Origin: CAZKRL01 sp964555295
GTDB taxonomy: Bacteria; Bacteroidota; Bacteroidia; Flavobacteriales_D; Sanyastnellaceae
DNA: 64,000 nucleotides
Assembly: GCA_964555295.1 (NCBI GenBank)
Contig: CAZKRL010000005.1
Span: 1 to 64,000, forward strand
Direction of reading: 5' to 3'
Position 1 is the first letter of the stretch, and each line of letters opens with the position of its first letter. Shown piece by piece: positions 35,998 to 44,096 of this stretch. The translations under genes and the position numbers were made by a program. The notes under the pieces were generated by a model that saw only the letters and a list, made by a program, of their open reading frames with translations, did no database searches and had not been told where the DNA came from.

Positions 35998-36918
35998 TCA
36001 CGTTTCGAAAATTTTCCAGGCTATTATTTTTCGATCATCCCCACCGGTTATGAGAATATCATTCAACCATACTGCTGCATTAATGCTATGCGTATGAGCG
36101 GATGCGCCGTGGTCAATTCGATGGAGTAATTCCATGTTTGTACTATTCCATATCGCTATGGTTTTGTCAGTACCATGGGTTACGAGGATTTTTCCGGTGT
36201 TATGAAATTGGAGACCGTATACCGTTCCCTTATGCGCTGGTATTGCGAGTATCTCGATGTTTTCATCTTGTGAAAAGACTCTAATAAATCCATCTCTTCC
36301 TCCACTCAGCCATACAGGTTTTAATGGATGATCTGCGCTGATGCTGCATCCTTTTCCGTGTGTAAAAATCATTTGCTGGGTTTCAAGATTCATGGGTTCT
36401 ACAACTCTTACGTGTCCGTCACCACATGAAACCCTGATTTTTTTTCCTGCGTGAATGTGTCTGGTTTTTGTTGAGCAGATATGTCTGTTTTTAACGAGTT
36501 TGTAGTCTCCAGCGCACCAGACATTCACTATGCCGTCTCCTCCTGCGGTCCAAATTAGATTTTCCTCCGGTAATGATGCGATGTAAAAAATGCCTTTGGT
36601 GTGTGCCTGGATGTGGCGTATCTGCATCCGGTCACGAAGGCTGAAAATTTGCATATCCCCCGATTGGCATCCGGCAATCAGTTCTTCTTTGTGATGCAGA
36701 TAGAGAAGTGTATATACGGGCTCCGAGCACTTTAGTACCGTTAAGGGTTGATCACCTTTTGTGAGGTCCCACAAGGCGATGATGCCATCACCTGAGGCAG
36801 AAAAGAACTGGTTCTCTTCTGGTCCGGGAATAAGTTTGTATACGGCTCCCGTGTGTTCCTTATTGACACGCAGAACTTGTGGAAAAACCTTTGGTTCATC
36901 ATTTCGATATATCTTCAT
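35998..36918 (-). CDS. WD40 repeat protein
   Basis: A 306-residue protein without a signal peptide, made of WD40 repeats: FSASGDGIIALWDL, IWTAGGDGIVNVW, VWLSGGRDGFIRVF, ILVTHGTDKTIAIWN and ILITGGDDRKIIAWK are the repeat ends, spaced by about 40 residues, which fits one seven-bladed propeller. Such proteins serve as binding scaffolds; the partner is unknown. It is read away from hisS, with only 31 bases between the start codons, and is followed by the propeller-like lipoprotein. Confidence 0.88.
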   Translation of the reverse strand: MKIYRNDEPKVFPQVLRVNKEHTGAVYKLIPGPEENQFFSASGDGIIALWDLTKGDQPLTVLKCSEPVYTLLYLHHKEELIAGCQSGDMQIFSLRDRMQIRHIQAHTKGIFYIASLPEENLIWTAGGDGIVNVWCAGDYKLVKNRHICSTKTRHIHAGKKIRVSCGDGHVRVVEPMNLETQQMIFTHGKGCSISADHPLKPVWLSGGRDGFIRVFSQDENIEILAIPAHKGTVYGLQFHNTGKILVTHGTDKTIAIWNSTNMELLHRIDHGASAHTHSINAAVWLNDILITGGDDRKIIAWKIFET

Positions 36919-36925
36919 CGTATTA

Positions 36926-36958
36926 CGAAATTAGCCGCCACAATTACTTATGAATCAA
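36926..36958 (-). promoter_or_regulatory. Candidate promoter of the WD40 gene, overlapping the hisS start
   Basis: On the minus strand TTG (36958-36956) lies 22 bases before TAATTTCG (36933-36926), a good TAnnTTYG box. The upstream element lies inside the first codons of hisS, so the two genes cannot be transcribed independently at this point. Confidence 0.45.
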
Positions 36959-38314
36959 CCTTCTATCCCCAAAGGTACACGTGACTTTGGTCCAACTGAA
37001 ATGGCGAGGCGAAATTTTATTTTCTCAGTGATGCGCCGCCATTTTGAGCGATTCGGTTACGCTCCAATAGAAACCCCCTCGTTTGAGAATACCGCCACGC
37101 TAACAGGGAAATATGGTGATGAGGGGGATCAACTGATTTTCAAAATTCTTGACAATGGCGATTATCTTAAGGATGTTCCCGTTGATTCGTTGGTTAATCG
37201 GAATTTAAATGAGATCACTTCACATATTAGCTCCCGTGCACTGAGATATGATCTCACGGTTCCGTTTGCCCGATTTGTTGTGATGAACCGGCACGATATC
37301 CAGTTTCCTTTTAGGCGTTATCAAATCCAACCTGTATGGCGAGCGGATCGCCCACAAAAAGGTAGATATCGAGAGTTCTTTCAATGTGATGCCGATATTA
37401 TCGGATCTGAAAATCTCATGTGTGAAGCTGAGTTGATTCTGTTGTTTGATTCAGTGCTCACGGAGCTTCGAATCAATGCTGATGTTCGCATCAATAATCG
37501 GAAAATTTTACAAGCCCTGGCTTTAACCGCCGGTGTGGAGGATAGGTTTATGGATATGACCATTGCTATCGATAAACTTGATAAAATAGGCGTCGCTGGT
37601 GTTGAGGCAGAATTGATTAACCGCGGATTGAGTCATGATTCCGTAGCGAAAATCATGGTTCCGTTTGCCTGGGATTTGGGTTTTGATGATAAGTTGGATA
37701 TGCTTCAAAATTACCTTACAGCATGCGAGGCAGCTGAGAAGGGAATGTCGGAATTACGAGTTGTAAAAAAGTGGGTAGATGCTGCAGGTCTATCTTCCGC
37801 AAACTTGCTCTTAGATCTCACGTTGGCACGTGGCCTGAATTATTATACAGGTGCAATTTTTGAGGTTCGTGCAAGGGATTTGGAATTCGGGAGTATTTGT
37901 GGTGGTGGCCGCTATGATAATCTCACAGGTGTTTTTGGTTTGCCAAATATTTCTGGTGTAGGAATTTCATTTGGGGCTGATAGAATTTATGATGTGATGA
38001 TGTCGCTCGGACTTTTTGAAAATTTCAAACAAGGGCTTTCTACCGTTATCTTGGTTCATACAGATGAAAAGACTCAATTGCATTGTTTTCAAATTGCCTC
38101 CAACCTCCGAAAGAAGGGAGTCGCCGTAGAGGTATATGCTGATCTGGCAAAGTTGAAGAAACAGCTGAAATTCGCTGGTGATAGGGGCTTTGAATGGGTG
38201 GGTATTTTAGGGGAAGAGGAGTTTTTGTTGGGACAAATTACGTTGAGGCGAATGAATGACGGTGTTCAGCAGCGATGGCCCATCGATGATCTTCCTAATT
38301 TCAACTGGTCATGA
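36950..38314 (+). CDS. hisS: Histidyl-tRNA synthetase
   Basis: A 454-residue class II synthetase that charges tRNA-His. The start PSIPKGTRDFGPTEMARR, motif 2 (PVWRADRPQKGRYREFFQCD), the histidine-binding blocks LARGLNYYTG and FGSICGGGRYDNLTG, and motif 3 in GVGISFGADRIYDVM are all in place, with a C-terminal anticodon-binding domain at about 360-450. It overlaps the GlcD-like gene by four bases (ATGA), an unusual partner. Confidence 0.95.
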   Translation: MNQPSIPKGTRDFGPTEMARRNFIFSVMRRHFERFGYAPIETPSFENTATLTGKYGDEGDQLIFKILDNGDYLKDVPVDSLVNRNLNEITSHISSRALRYDLTVPFARFVVMNRHDIQFPFRRYQIQPVWRADRPQKGRYREFFQCDADIIGSENLMCEAELILLFDSVLTELRINADVRINNRKILQALALTAGVEDRFMDMTIAIDKLDKIGVAGVEAELINRGLSHDSVAKIMVPFAWDLGFDDKLDMLQNYLTACEAAEKGMSELRVVKKWVDAAGLSSANLLLDLTLARGLNYYTGAIFEVRARDLEFGSICGGGRYDNLTGVFGLPNISGVGISFGADRIYDVMMSLGLFENFKQGLSTVILVHTDEKTQLHCFQIASNLRKKGVAVEVYADLAKLKKQLKFAGDRGFEWVGILGEEEFLLGQITLRRMNDGVQQRWPIDDLPNFNWS

Positions 38315-39741
38315 ACAAGACTTTACGATTCAATCGGTTGTCTCAAACTGATATTCTCGTATTTCAAGAGATTGTTGGAGCTGAATTTGTTCTCGTCGAC
38401 GCTGAGCATCTGATGCATTACGGGCATGATGAAACAGAAGACTTGTCTTTTCCTCCTGAAGTTGTTGTTCGTCCTAAAACTACCGGAGAAGTCGCCGCTA
38501 TCATACGGCATTGTTACGATTCATCAATACCCGTCACGCCCATCGGTGGTCGCACAGGTTTGAGTGGTGGTGCTTTATGTGTTCATGGTGGAGTGGGTTT
38601 GGCGCTGGATAGAATGAATAGTATCCTCTTCATTGATGAAAATAATTTACAGGTCAAAACTGAGCCGGGAGTGATTACTCAGGTTCTGCAAGAATCTGTT
38701 GCATCGAAAGGATTGTATTATCCGCCGGATCCGTCGAGTCGTGGCACTTGTACCATTGGGGGTAATCTTGCTGAAAATGCAGGCGGACCTCGGGCGGTGA
38801 AGTATGGTGTCACCAAAGATTTTGTATTGAATCTGGAAGTGGTAACACCCGATGGTGAAATCATTCACACCGGTGCTGATACGTTGAAAAATTCTACGGG
38901 CTACTCGCTCACTCAATTGATGGTAGGTAGTGAGGGTACTTTGGGGATAATAACTGCTGCAACGTTGAAACTTGTGCCTTTGCCATCACATCAAATGCTC
39001 ATGTTGGCACCTTTCGCTTCCGCTGTTGACGCTTGCTCTGCGGTCTCAGCTATTTTTCGTGCAGGGGTAGTGCCGAGTGCCCTCGAGTTTATGGAGCGCG
39101 ATGCAATCGACTGGGCGATGCGTTTTGTCGATGACGTGCAAGTGCCGGTAGGGGAGGAGGTGCAGGCTCATTTGCTAGTAGAAATTGACGGTAATCATCT
39201 GGAGTCGATGATGATCGATTGTGAAAAGATTATGGAGGTGTTTCAGCAATTCAATGGTGGTGAGGTTCTCTTCGCTGATGACGAAGCCCAGAAGAATCAA
39301 TTGTGGAAGTTGCGAAGAAAGGTAGCGGAAGCTGTAAAATCTCACAGCATATATAAAGAGGAAGATACGGTTGTTCCGAGGTTTGCATTACCTGAACTTT
39401 TATCCGGGGTTAAGGCAATCGGCGGAAAATATGGTTTTAAGTCGGTATGCTATGGTCACGCTGGGGATGGGAATCTACACGTAAATATTATCAAAGGAGA
39501 TCTCAGTGATGATTTTTGGAATGACGAATTGCCTCAGGCCATAAGGGAAATTTTCCATCTCTGTGTTCAATTGGGAGGCACCTTGAGCGGTGAGCATGGC
39601 ATAGGATGGGTTCAGAAAAGCTATATGCCAATCGTATTTAGTAGAGCGGAATTATCTCTGATGCACGGTATCAAGAACGCTTTTGACCCAAAAGGAATTA
39701 TGAATCCCTCGAAGGTTTTACCCGACCTGGATTCTCTATAA
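38311..39741 (+). CDS. FAD-linked oxidase, GlcD-like (glycolate or D-lactate dehydrogenase)
   Basis: A 476-residue flavoprotein of the FAD_binding_4 / FAD-oxidase_C type. The FAD site has PIGGRTGLSGGALCVHGGV and NLAENAGGPRAVKYGVTKDF, then MVGSEGTLGIIT. The C-terminal half has CYGHAGDGNLHVNI and TLSGEHGIGWVQKSYM, with the histidines of the catalytic region. Members oxidise 2-hydroxy acids such as glycolate, D-lactate or D-2-hydroxyglutarate and pass electrons to the respiratory chain; the substrate is not set by sequence. Translationally coupled to hisS by an ATGA overlap. Confidence 0.88.
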   Translation: MNKTLRFNRLSQTDILVFQEIVGAEFVLVDAEHLMHYGHDETEDLSFPPEVVVRPKTTGEVAAIIRHCYDSSIPVTPIGGRTGLSGGALCVHGGVGLALDRMNSILFIDENNLQVKTEPGVITQVLQESVASKGLYYPPDPSSRGTCTIGGNLAENAGGPRAVKYGVTKDFVLNLEVVTPDGEIIHTGADTLKNSTGYSLTQLMVGSEGTLGIITAATLKLVPLPSHQMLMLAPFASAVDACSAVSAIFRAGVVPSALEFMERDAIDWAMRFVDDVQVPVGEEVQAHLLVEIDGNHLESMMIDCEKIMEVFQQFNGGEVLFADDEAQKNQLWKLRRKVAEAVKSHSIYKEEDTVVPRFALPELLSGVKAIGGKYGFKSVCYGHAGDGNLHVNIIKGDLSDDFWNDELPQAIREIFHLCVQLGGTLSGEHGIGWVQKSYMPIVFSRAELSLMHGIKNAFDPKGIMNPSKVLPDLDSL

Positions 39742-39814
39742 TTTGTGCGTTAGTGAATAATGTAAATTGACGCAATCCTACCTCACTCTCTTCGAAATAT
39801 TGATGTAGTTGTTT

Positions 39815-39900
39815 GGTAGTATAGGATTGTAGAGATGCACCGCTGAGAATACAACACTGGCGGCTTCTGTTATCCTGTTATCCTGCAACACTATTACCCT
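39815..39900. repeat. Intergenic repeat island, third locus
   Basis: Holds GGATTGTAG at about 39823-39831 and CACCGCTGAGAATACAACA at about 39839-39857, close copies of the elements near 764-856, then a doubled TGTTATCCTG. No gene is seen in this part. Confidence 0.55.
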
Positions 39901-39915
39901 ATTCCGCGCTTGTAT

Positions 39916-40016
39916 CGAACCAACCCGATGCTTTACGAAGATGTTATTTTCTGAAGTATTGAAGATTGCCGACCTCTTGGATTACATGAAGACGGTTGGT
40001 TCGGGCCATTAATCCC
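39916..40016 (+). pseudogene. Possible frameshifted remnant of an AlbA/ATPase-type regulator
   Basis: Two overlapping frames read RTNPMLYEDVIF and MLFSEVLKIADLLDYMKTV followed by GSGH. Joined across a frameshift they resemble the C-terminal RNP...GSG region of regulators with AlbA_2 and HATPase_c_4 domains. It is flanked by a ten-base inverted repeat (CGAACCAACC at 39916-39925, GGTTGGTTCG at 39994-40003). The identification is tentative. Confidence 0.3.
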
Positions 40017-40032
40017 CTCAACGTTACAACAG

Positions 40033-40158
40033 TTAAATCAGGAAGAAAATGATGAGTATTGCCAATGTGAAGCAAACTAAAGCAAAAACAACGGGTCCGC
40101 CGATCTCATTTTGTTCTGCTTCCTCGTGTCCGTGATGATCATCATGTGAGTGTCCCAT
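40033..40158 (-). CDS. 41-residue His-rich single-span membrane protein
   Basis: A short gene easily missed. From the ATG at 40158 the minus strand codes 41 residues: MGHSHDDHHGHEEAEQNEI, then GGPVVFALVCFTLAILIIFF and a final LI before TAA. The first 17 residues hold five His and several Asp and Glu, a likely metal-binding tail; residues about 20-41 are one membrane helix. A perfect TATATTTG box stands 16 bases before the start. It is not recognised as a named family. Possible roles are metal handling or a small subunit of a membrane complex such as an oxidase. It is 45 bases downstream of the DPP11-like gene on the same strand. Confidence 0.75.
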   Translation of the reverse strand: MGHSHDDHHGHEEAEQNEIGGPVVFALVCFTLAILIIFFLI

Positions 40159-40173
40159 AGTAAAGATTTTTGG

Positions 40174-40181
40174 CAAATATA
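40174..40181 (-). promoter_or_regulatory. -7 box for the 41-residue protein gene
   Basis: TATATTTG on the minus strand, an exact TAnnTTTG match followed by GCC, as before rplU. The ATG at 40158 is 15 bases beyond. No -33 element at normal distance is obvious. Confidence 0.45.
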
Positions 40182-40202
40182 TTGGATTAGAATGCTCTAT
40201 TG

Positions 40203-42356
40203 TTAGTTCAATCGAATGTCCATTTCTTCAATTAGGTATCCCGCGCCTGCGTATACATCAATTACCCAAAGGACATATCGAATATCAACCATAATGTTTC
40301 GACATATTTCTGGATTGTACATAATATCACTCATAGTGCTTTCCCATGAGCGATCAAAATTGATACCCGTTAATTCACCCTCGGCATTGAGTGCGGGTGA
40401 ACCGCTATTACCTCCTGTGGTGTGGTTACTTCCGGTGTAGCATGTATGCAAGGTTCCATCTTTATCTGCGTATTTGCTAAAATTTTTCGTCTCCAGCAAC
40501 TGTCGCATTTTAGGTGACACATTGTAATCTTCCTGACCAGTTGATGATTTTTGTAATATCCCTTGGGTGGTTGTAAAATAATTGTAAGACTGACCGTCTA
40601 TGGGTGAGCTACCGTCAACTTTACCAAAACTTAATCGAAGTGTTGAATTGGCATCGGCCCAGGCATTGCCCTTGTTAATTACTTGTTGTGCTTTTGAAAA
40701 GTTCATCATTAAATAATCCATTTGTTTTTGGTATTTCTGGTACTCAGGTCGGATTCTGTTTTCATAATCCGCAAATATTTTTCCAGACTCTTTGTAGAAT
40801 TCATCATTAAGTAGCTTCTTTATGGAAGTGGCTGTGGGATGTGTCAGTAGTGCTATGACACGTGTTGAATCTATTAGAAAACTTTTGTTGTATTTCTTTA
40901 GTACTTCTTCTTCAAAAAGCGGCTGTACTTTTCTTGGGTTTTCAGGGTCAGTATATGAATACAAATACATAGGAGTTAGACTGGCATACCATTTTACTTC
41001 CGTTGGTAAATCAAAATTCTTGTAAAACATCCTGGCCTCTTTTAGTAATTCCTCACAAATGATTTTGACTTGATTCTTTTTTTCCGTCAGTGAGTCTTTC
41101 AATGCAACAAGCTCAGAAAATTGATGTGCGAATAAATGAATTTCAGGTCCGTAATAAATATACTCCACGAATAAAGCTTGCTGCGCAGCGATTTTCCCTT
41201 TGTCATAAATCAAGGCGTTAAGGTCATCAAGGGATTTTGTGTATTCTGTCAGCCCCAGATTTTGGCATTCTTGTCGCAGGTTTTTTTCGGATGCTCTTTT
41301 TTTTGCAGTGGCATTGTAATCGGCAAGTCCGATTTGTTGGCCTTTCCATTTCTTCCAAGCATTGGCAATATCGCTCTGCTTACCCGCATATTTGATTCGG
41401 ATTTCTGCCGAGCTTTTCATGCGTTCGTCAATCACTTCAAGAGAATGTGTGCGCATATCGATTCGCATAGGGTTAATGATTTTGGTTATCAATTCTGTAG
41501 CATCGGCACAAAGCAAGTGTTCCGTTTTTCCGGGAAACCCATATACCATGCTAAAATCCCCTTCCTCGACACCTGTAAGGTCAATGGGTAATGAGTATGC
41601 AGGTTTATAGGCAACATTGCTCGAGGTGTATTTGGTCGGTTCGTTTTGCGAATTGGCATACACTCTGAATACGCTGAAATCTCCGGTATGACGAGGCCAT
41701 ACCCAATTGTCGAGGTCGCCGCCATACTTTCCGATTTCTGACGGAGGCGCTCCCACCAGGCGCACGTCTTCGTATGATTTCATAATCATTGCAATGAATT
41801 GATTTCCGTAATCGAAAGTTTTTATTGAAATGACGAATCCTGGATAGGCATTTTTCAGCTCTGTATCCAACGTTTTTCGGTTGGCGGCGATAATGGCGTC
41901 AAATTCTTTTTGTTGCATAGTGGGACTGATATTCTTGCGCATTTCAGTTGTTATGTCTTTTAACTCATGAACGATGAGTATTGATAAGCCGGGGCAGGGG
42001 AGTTCTTCGTTTCTATTCATCGCCCAGTATCCATCTTTCAAATAATCATTTTTCACGCTTGAATGGTACTGGATATAGTCAAATCCGCAATGATGATTCG
42101 TGAAAAGTAAACCGTCTTTGCTGACGAATTCTCCGGTGCATCCTCCCCCAAAGAGTACCACAGCATCTTTGATGCTTGCATGGTTGATTGAGTATAGATC
42201 GTCAGCCGATAATTTTAGACCGAGCGCTTGCATGTCGTTGTATGCAGCACCCAGCATGGAAGGTATCCACATTCCTTCTTTGGCTTGGAGTCGACTTATC
42301 GAAGTACATGTTGCTGCACACAGCAACAAGATTTGAATGCGCAATGCTATTTTCAT
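40203..42356 (-). CDS. S46 family dipeptidyl peptidase, DPP11-type
   Basis: A 717-residue periplasmic serine peptidase that takes dipeptides from oligopeptide N-termini. Signal peptide to about residue 25 (LQA). Catalytic parts: His88/His89 in TNHHCGF, an Asp in GGDLDNWVWPRHTGDFSVF, and Ser651 in TTGGNSGSP. In the specificity block INFDRSWESTMSD, Arg669 stands 18 residues after the serine, exactly as Arg673 follows Ser655 in Porphyromonas gingivalis DPP11, where it selects Asp or Glu at P1; DPP7 has Gly there. So cleavage after acidic residues is expected. It suggests growth on peptides. A TAATTTCG box precedes it. Confidence 0.93.
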   Translation of the reverse strand: MKIALRIQILLLCAATCTSISRLQAKEGMWIPSMLGAAYNDMQALGLKLSADDLYSINHASIKDAVVLFGGGCTGEFVSKDGLLFTNHHCGFDYIQYHSSVKNDYLKDGYWAMNRNEELPCPGLSILIVHELKDITTEMRKNISPTMQQKEFDAIIAANRKTLDTELKNAYPGFVISIKTFDYGNQFIAMIMKSYEDVRLVGAPPSEIGKYGGDLDNWVWPRHTGDFSVFRVYANSQNEPTKYTSSNVAYKPAYSLPIDLTGVEEGDFSMVYGFPGKTEHLLCADATELITKIINPMRIDMRTHSLEVIDERMKSSAEIRIKYAGKQSDIANAWKKWKGQQIGLADYNATAKKRASEKNLRQECQNLGLTEYTKSLDDLNALIYDKGKIAAQQALFVEYIYYGPEIHLFAHQFSELVALKDSLTEKKNQVKIICEELLKEARMFYKNFDLPTEVKWYASLTPMYLYSYTDPENPRKVQPLFEEEVLKKYNKSFLIDSTRVIALLTHPTATSIKKLLNDEFYKESGKIFADYENRIRPEYQKYQKQMDYLMMNFSKAQQVINKGNAWADANSTLRLSFGKVDGSSPIDGQSYNYFTTTQGILQKSSTGQEDYNVSPKMRQLLETKNFSKYADKDGTLHTCYTGSNHTTGGNSGSPALNAEGELTGINFDRSWESTMSDIMYNPEICRNIMVDIRYVLWVIDVYAGAGYLIEEMDIRLN

Positions 42357-42365
42357 AATTGGGTT

Positions 42366-42373
42366 CGAAATTA
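42366..42373 (-). promoter_or_regulatory. -7-like box of the DPP11-type gene
   Basis: TAATTTCG on the minus strand, nine bases before the ATG at 42356. It lies downstream of a terminator-like hairpin, so the gene can be transcribed separately. Confidence 0.4.
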
Positions 42374-42384
42374 GAGATTGTGTA

Positions 42385-42413
42385 ATAAAAAAGCCCCAAT
42401 GAAGGGGCTTTTC
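42385..42413. terminator. Bidirectional terminator-like hairpin in a divergent intergenic region
   Basis: An A tract, AAGCCCC, a short loop, GGGGCTT and a T tract form a strong hairpin that works on either strand. It is odd here, because the flanking genes (S46 peptidase and O-antigen-ligase-like gene) diverge, so it must end another short transcript or act as an attenuator. On the minus strand a 13-codon ORF (MKFEENLRAIFHF, about 42471-42430) precedes it. Confidence 0.65.
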
Positions 42414-42575
42414 AAATTTCTGTTATTTTAATCAGAAGTGGAAAATGGCTCGGAGATTTTCTTCGAATTTCATAACAATCCAATTTTGTTAAATCAAAGA
42501 GGCTAATTTGTGCGGGATTTGTAGTTATATAGGTTCCATGAAAAAGTGTTTAATTAGTTTCTGGTATTGCGAGGT

Positions 42576-44096
42576 ATGATTTGGAATAAAGTTTTATACC
42601 TGCCTGTTACATCAGCATTTATTCTGACATTGTTGCCATTGCTGCATTTCGGTGATGCACTGGATTCACATTTAGTTTCGGGTTGGTGTGTTCTCTCTTT
42701 TGTTCTATTTGTAGGTATATCTAGCGGTTTTTTGTTGTTAAGCAAAAATGCAATTTGGATTTCAATTGGCGTCGTTACGATAGCGTTGGTGCAATCAATG
42801 AATGGAAGACTATTGAATTTAGAGGATGCATTCTTGTTGTTGACCACGGTGTTGGTTTTTGGTGTAAAGCCAAAGTTTTTGAGTGATGGCTTTATTAGAA
42901 GTGTAAGACTAGGTGTTATTGCCGGTCTTCTGTTGATCATCTTATTTCTGCTGTGTTTGCTTTTAAAAGCCATATTTATAAAAGGATACAGTCACGAGGC
43001 AACCTATAGTGTTCAACCATTTTTTGCGCACCGAAATATTGTTGTTGAGAGCTGTATGCTTTGTTTTTATTGGCTGTTACGTGGATGTGTCAATCGCAAA
43101 TCGGCATGGCTTTGGGTAATTGGAGCAGGTGCCTTGGCCTTTATATTTCAATCGCGTTCGGCCATGGTAATGTGGGCTATTATGGTAGCGCTGGAACATA
43201 GGAGGTTATTTGTGAAGGGCCATATTGCGAACCGTTTGGGTTTGATGGGACTCATTGTTTTTTGTTTACTTCAACTTGTAGTTTCAGCTTTGCCCGTACA
43301 TATCTATAAGCCATTTTTTGACAGGCTGCCCGATAATATCAAGTCGCTTGATATCAGTTACAATCTTAGCGAGGCGAGGAGCAGCAGTGATCGTATTGAA
43401 TTGTGGAAATGGACAAGTGAAAATTTGAATTTATGGGGCCATGGACTAGGTCAATGGCGAGCCGACGCACAGGGTGAAGTGAATGAGCGTATCGGACGTT
43501 GCGATTTGTTTGTTCGTCACGCACATTCAGATTTTCTTGAGTACCTCTACGAATTGGGAATCATTCCTTGTGTTTTTTTTGCGACCGTTCTTTTGTATTT
43601 GGGTTGGCGTAATGTGAGATTTATTTTGGTTTTTTTGCCGCTATTGTTATTCTCTTTTCCTACTGAAAGACCTGAAATTATGCTGTTCCTTGGATTCTCC
43701 ATGTTGGTGCCTAATACTGTAATAGGTAACGAGAGTTCCAAAATAACATCTAAGCCCATTGGAGTGGTCTTGTCGGGTTTAATGCTCTTCGGTATTTCCA
43801 CATGGGGCTATAGTCAGCATTTGTTCGGTAGATTTTTTTTAAAGACAGTTGACATAGCTGAACTGAACACATTTCAACAAATTGTTGTTGCCACATATCC
43901 TCAAGATTTGTTGAATAATAGCCTCGCTCTCTACCAAGCACACTACCTAATTGCTCATGGAGACATAGATGGCGCGGTGCAAATTTTGGAGGATCGATTG
44001 CGTGTAAGTCCCAATGACTTGGGTGTTTATAAACAATTGATGCAGCTTAAACCGACCGCTGCAGGGCGAGTATTAAATTGCGCAGAAAATAATTAA
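42576..44096 (+). CDS. O-antigen ligase/polymerase-like membrane protein with C-terminal TPR-like tail
   Basis: A 506-residue protein from the ATG at 42576; a TTG at 42567 is an alternative, since GAGGT lies directly against the ATG. About ten membrane segments. A large periplasmic loop holds SEARSSSDRIELWKW, GHGLGQWR and VRHAHSDFLEYLYELGI, the Wzy_C layout of O-antigen ligases and polymerases, with the conserved His. The last 80 residues (ALYQAHYLIAHGDIDGAVQILEDRL) look like TPR helices. It may attach or polymerise a surface glycan, or glycosylate proteins. TAATTTG at 42507-42513 may be its -7 box. It overlaps the next gene start. Confidence 0.75.
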   Translation: MIWNKVLYLPVTSAFILTLLPLLHFGDALDSHLVSGWCVLSFVLFVGISSGFLLLSKNAIWISIGVVTIALVQSMNGRLLNLEDAFLLLTTVLVFGVKPKFLSDGFIRSVRLGVIAGLLLIILFLLCLLLKAIFIKGYSHEATYSVQPFFAHRNIVVESCMLCFYWLLRGCVNRKSAWLWVIGAGALAFIFQSRSAMVMWAIMVALEHRRLFVKGHIANRLGLMGLIVFCLLQLVVSALPVHIYKPFFDRLPDNIKSLDISYNLSEARSSSDRIELWKWTSENLNLWGHGLGQWRADAQGEVNERIGRCDLFVRHAHSDFLEYLYELGIIPCVFFATVLLYLGWRNVRFILVFLPLLLFSFPTERPEIMLFLGFSMLVPNTVIGNESSKITSKPIGVVLSGLMLFGISTWGYSQHLFGRFFLKTVDIAELNTFQQIVVATYPQDLLNNSLALYQAHYLIAHGDIDGAVQILEDRLRVSPNDLGVYKQLMQLKPTAAGRVLNCAENN

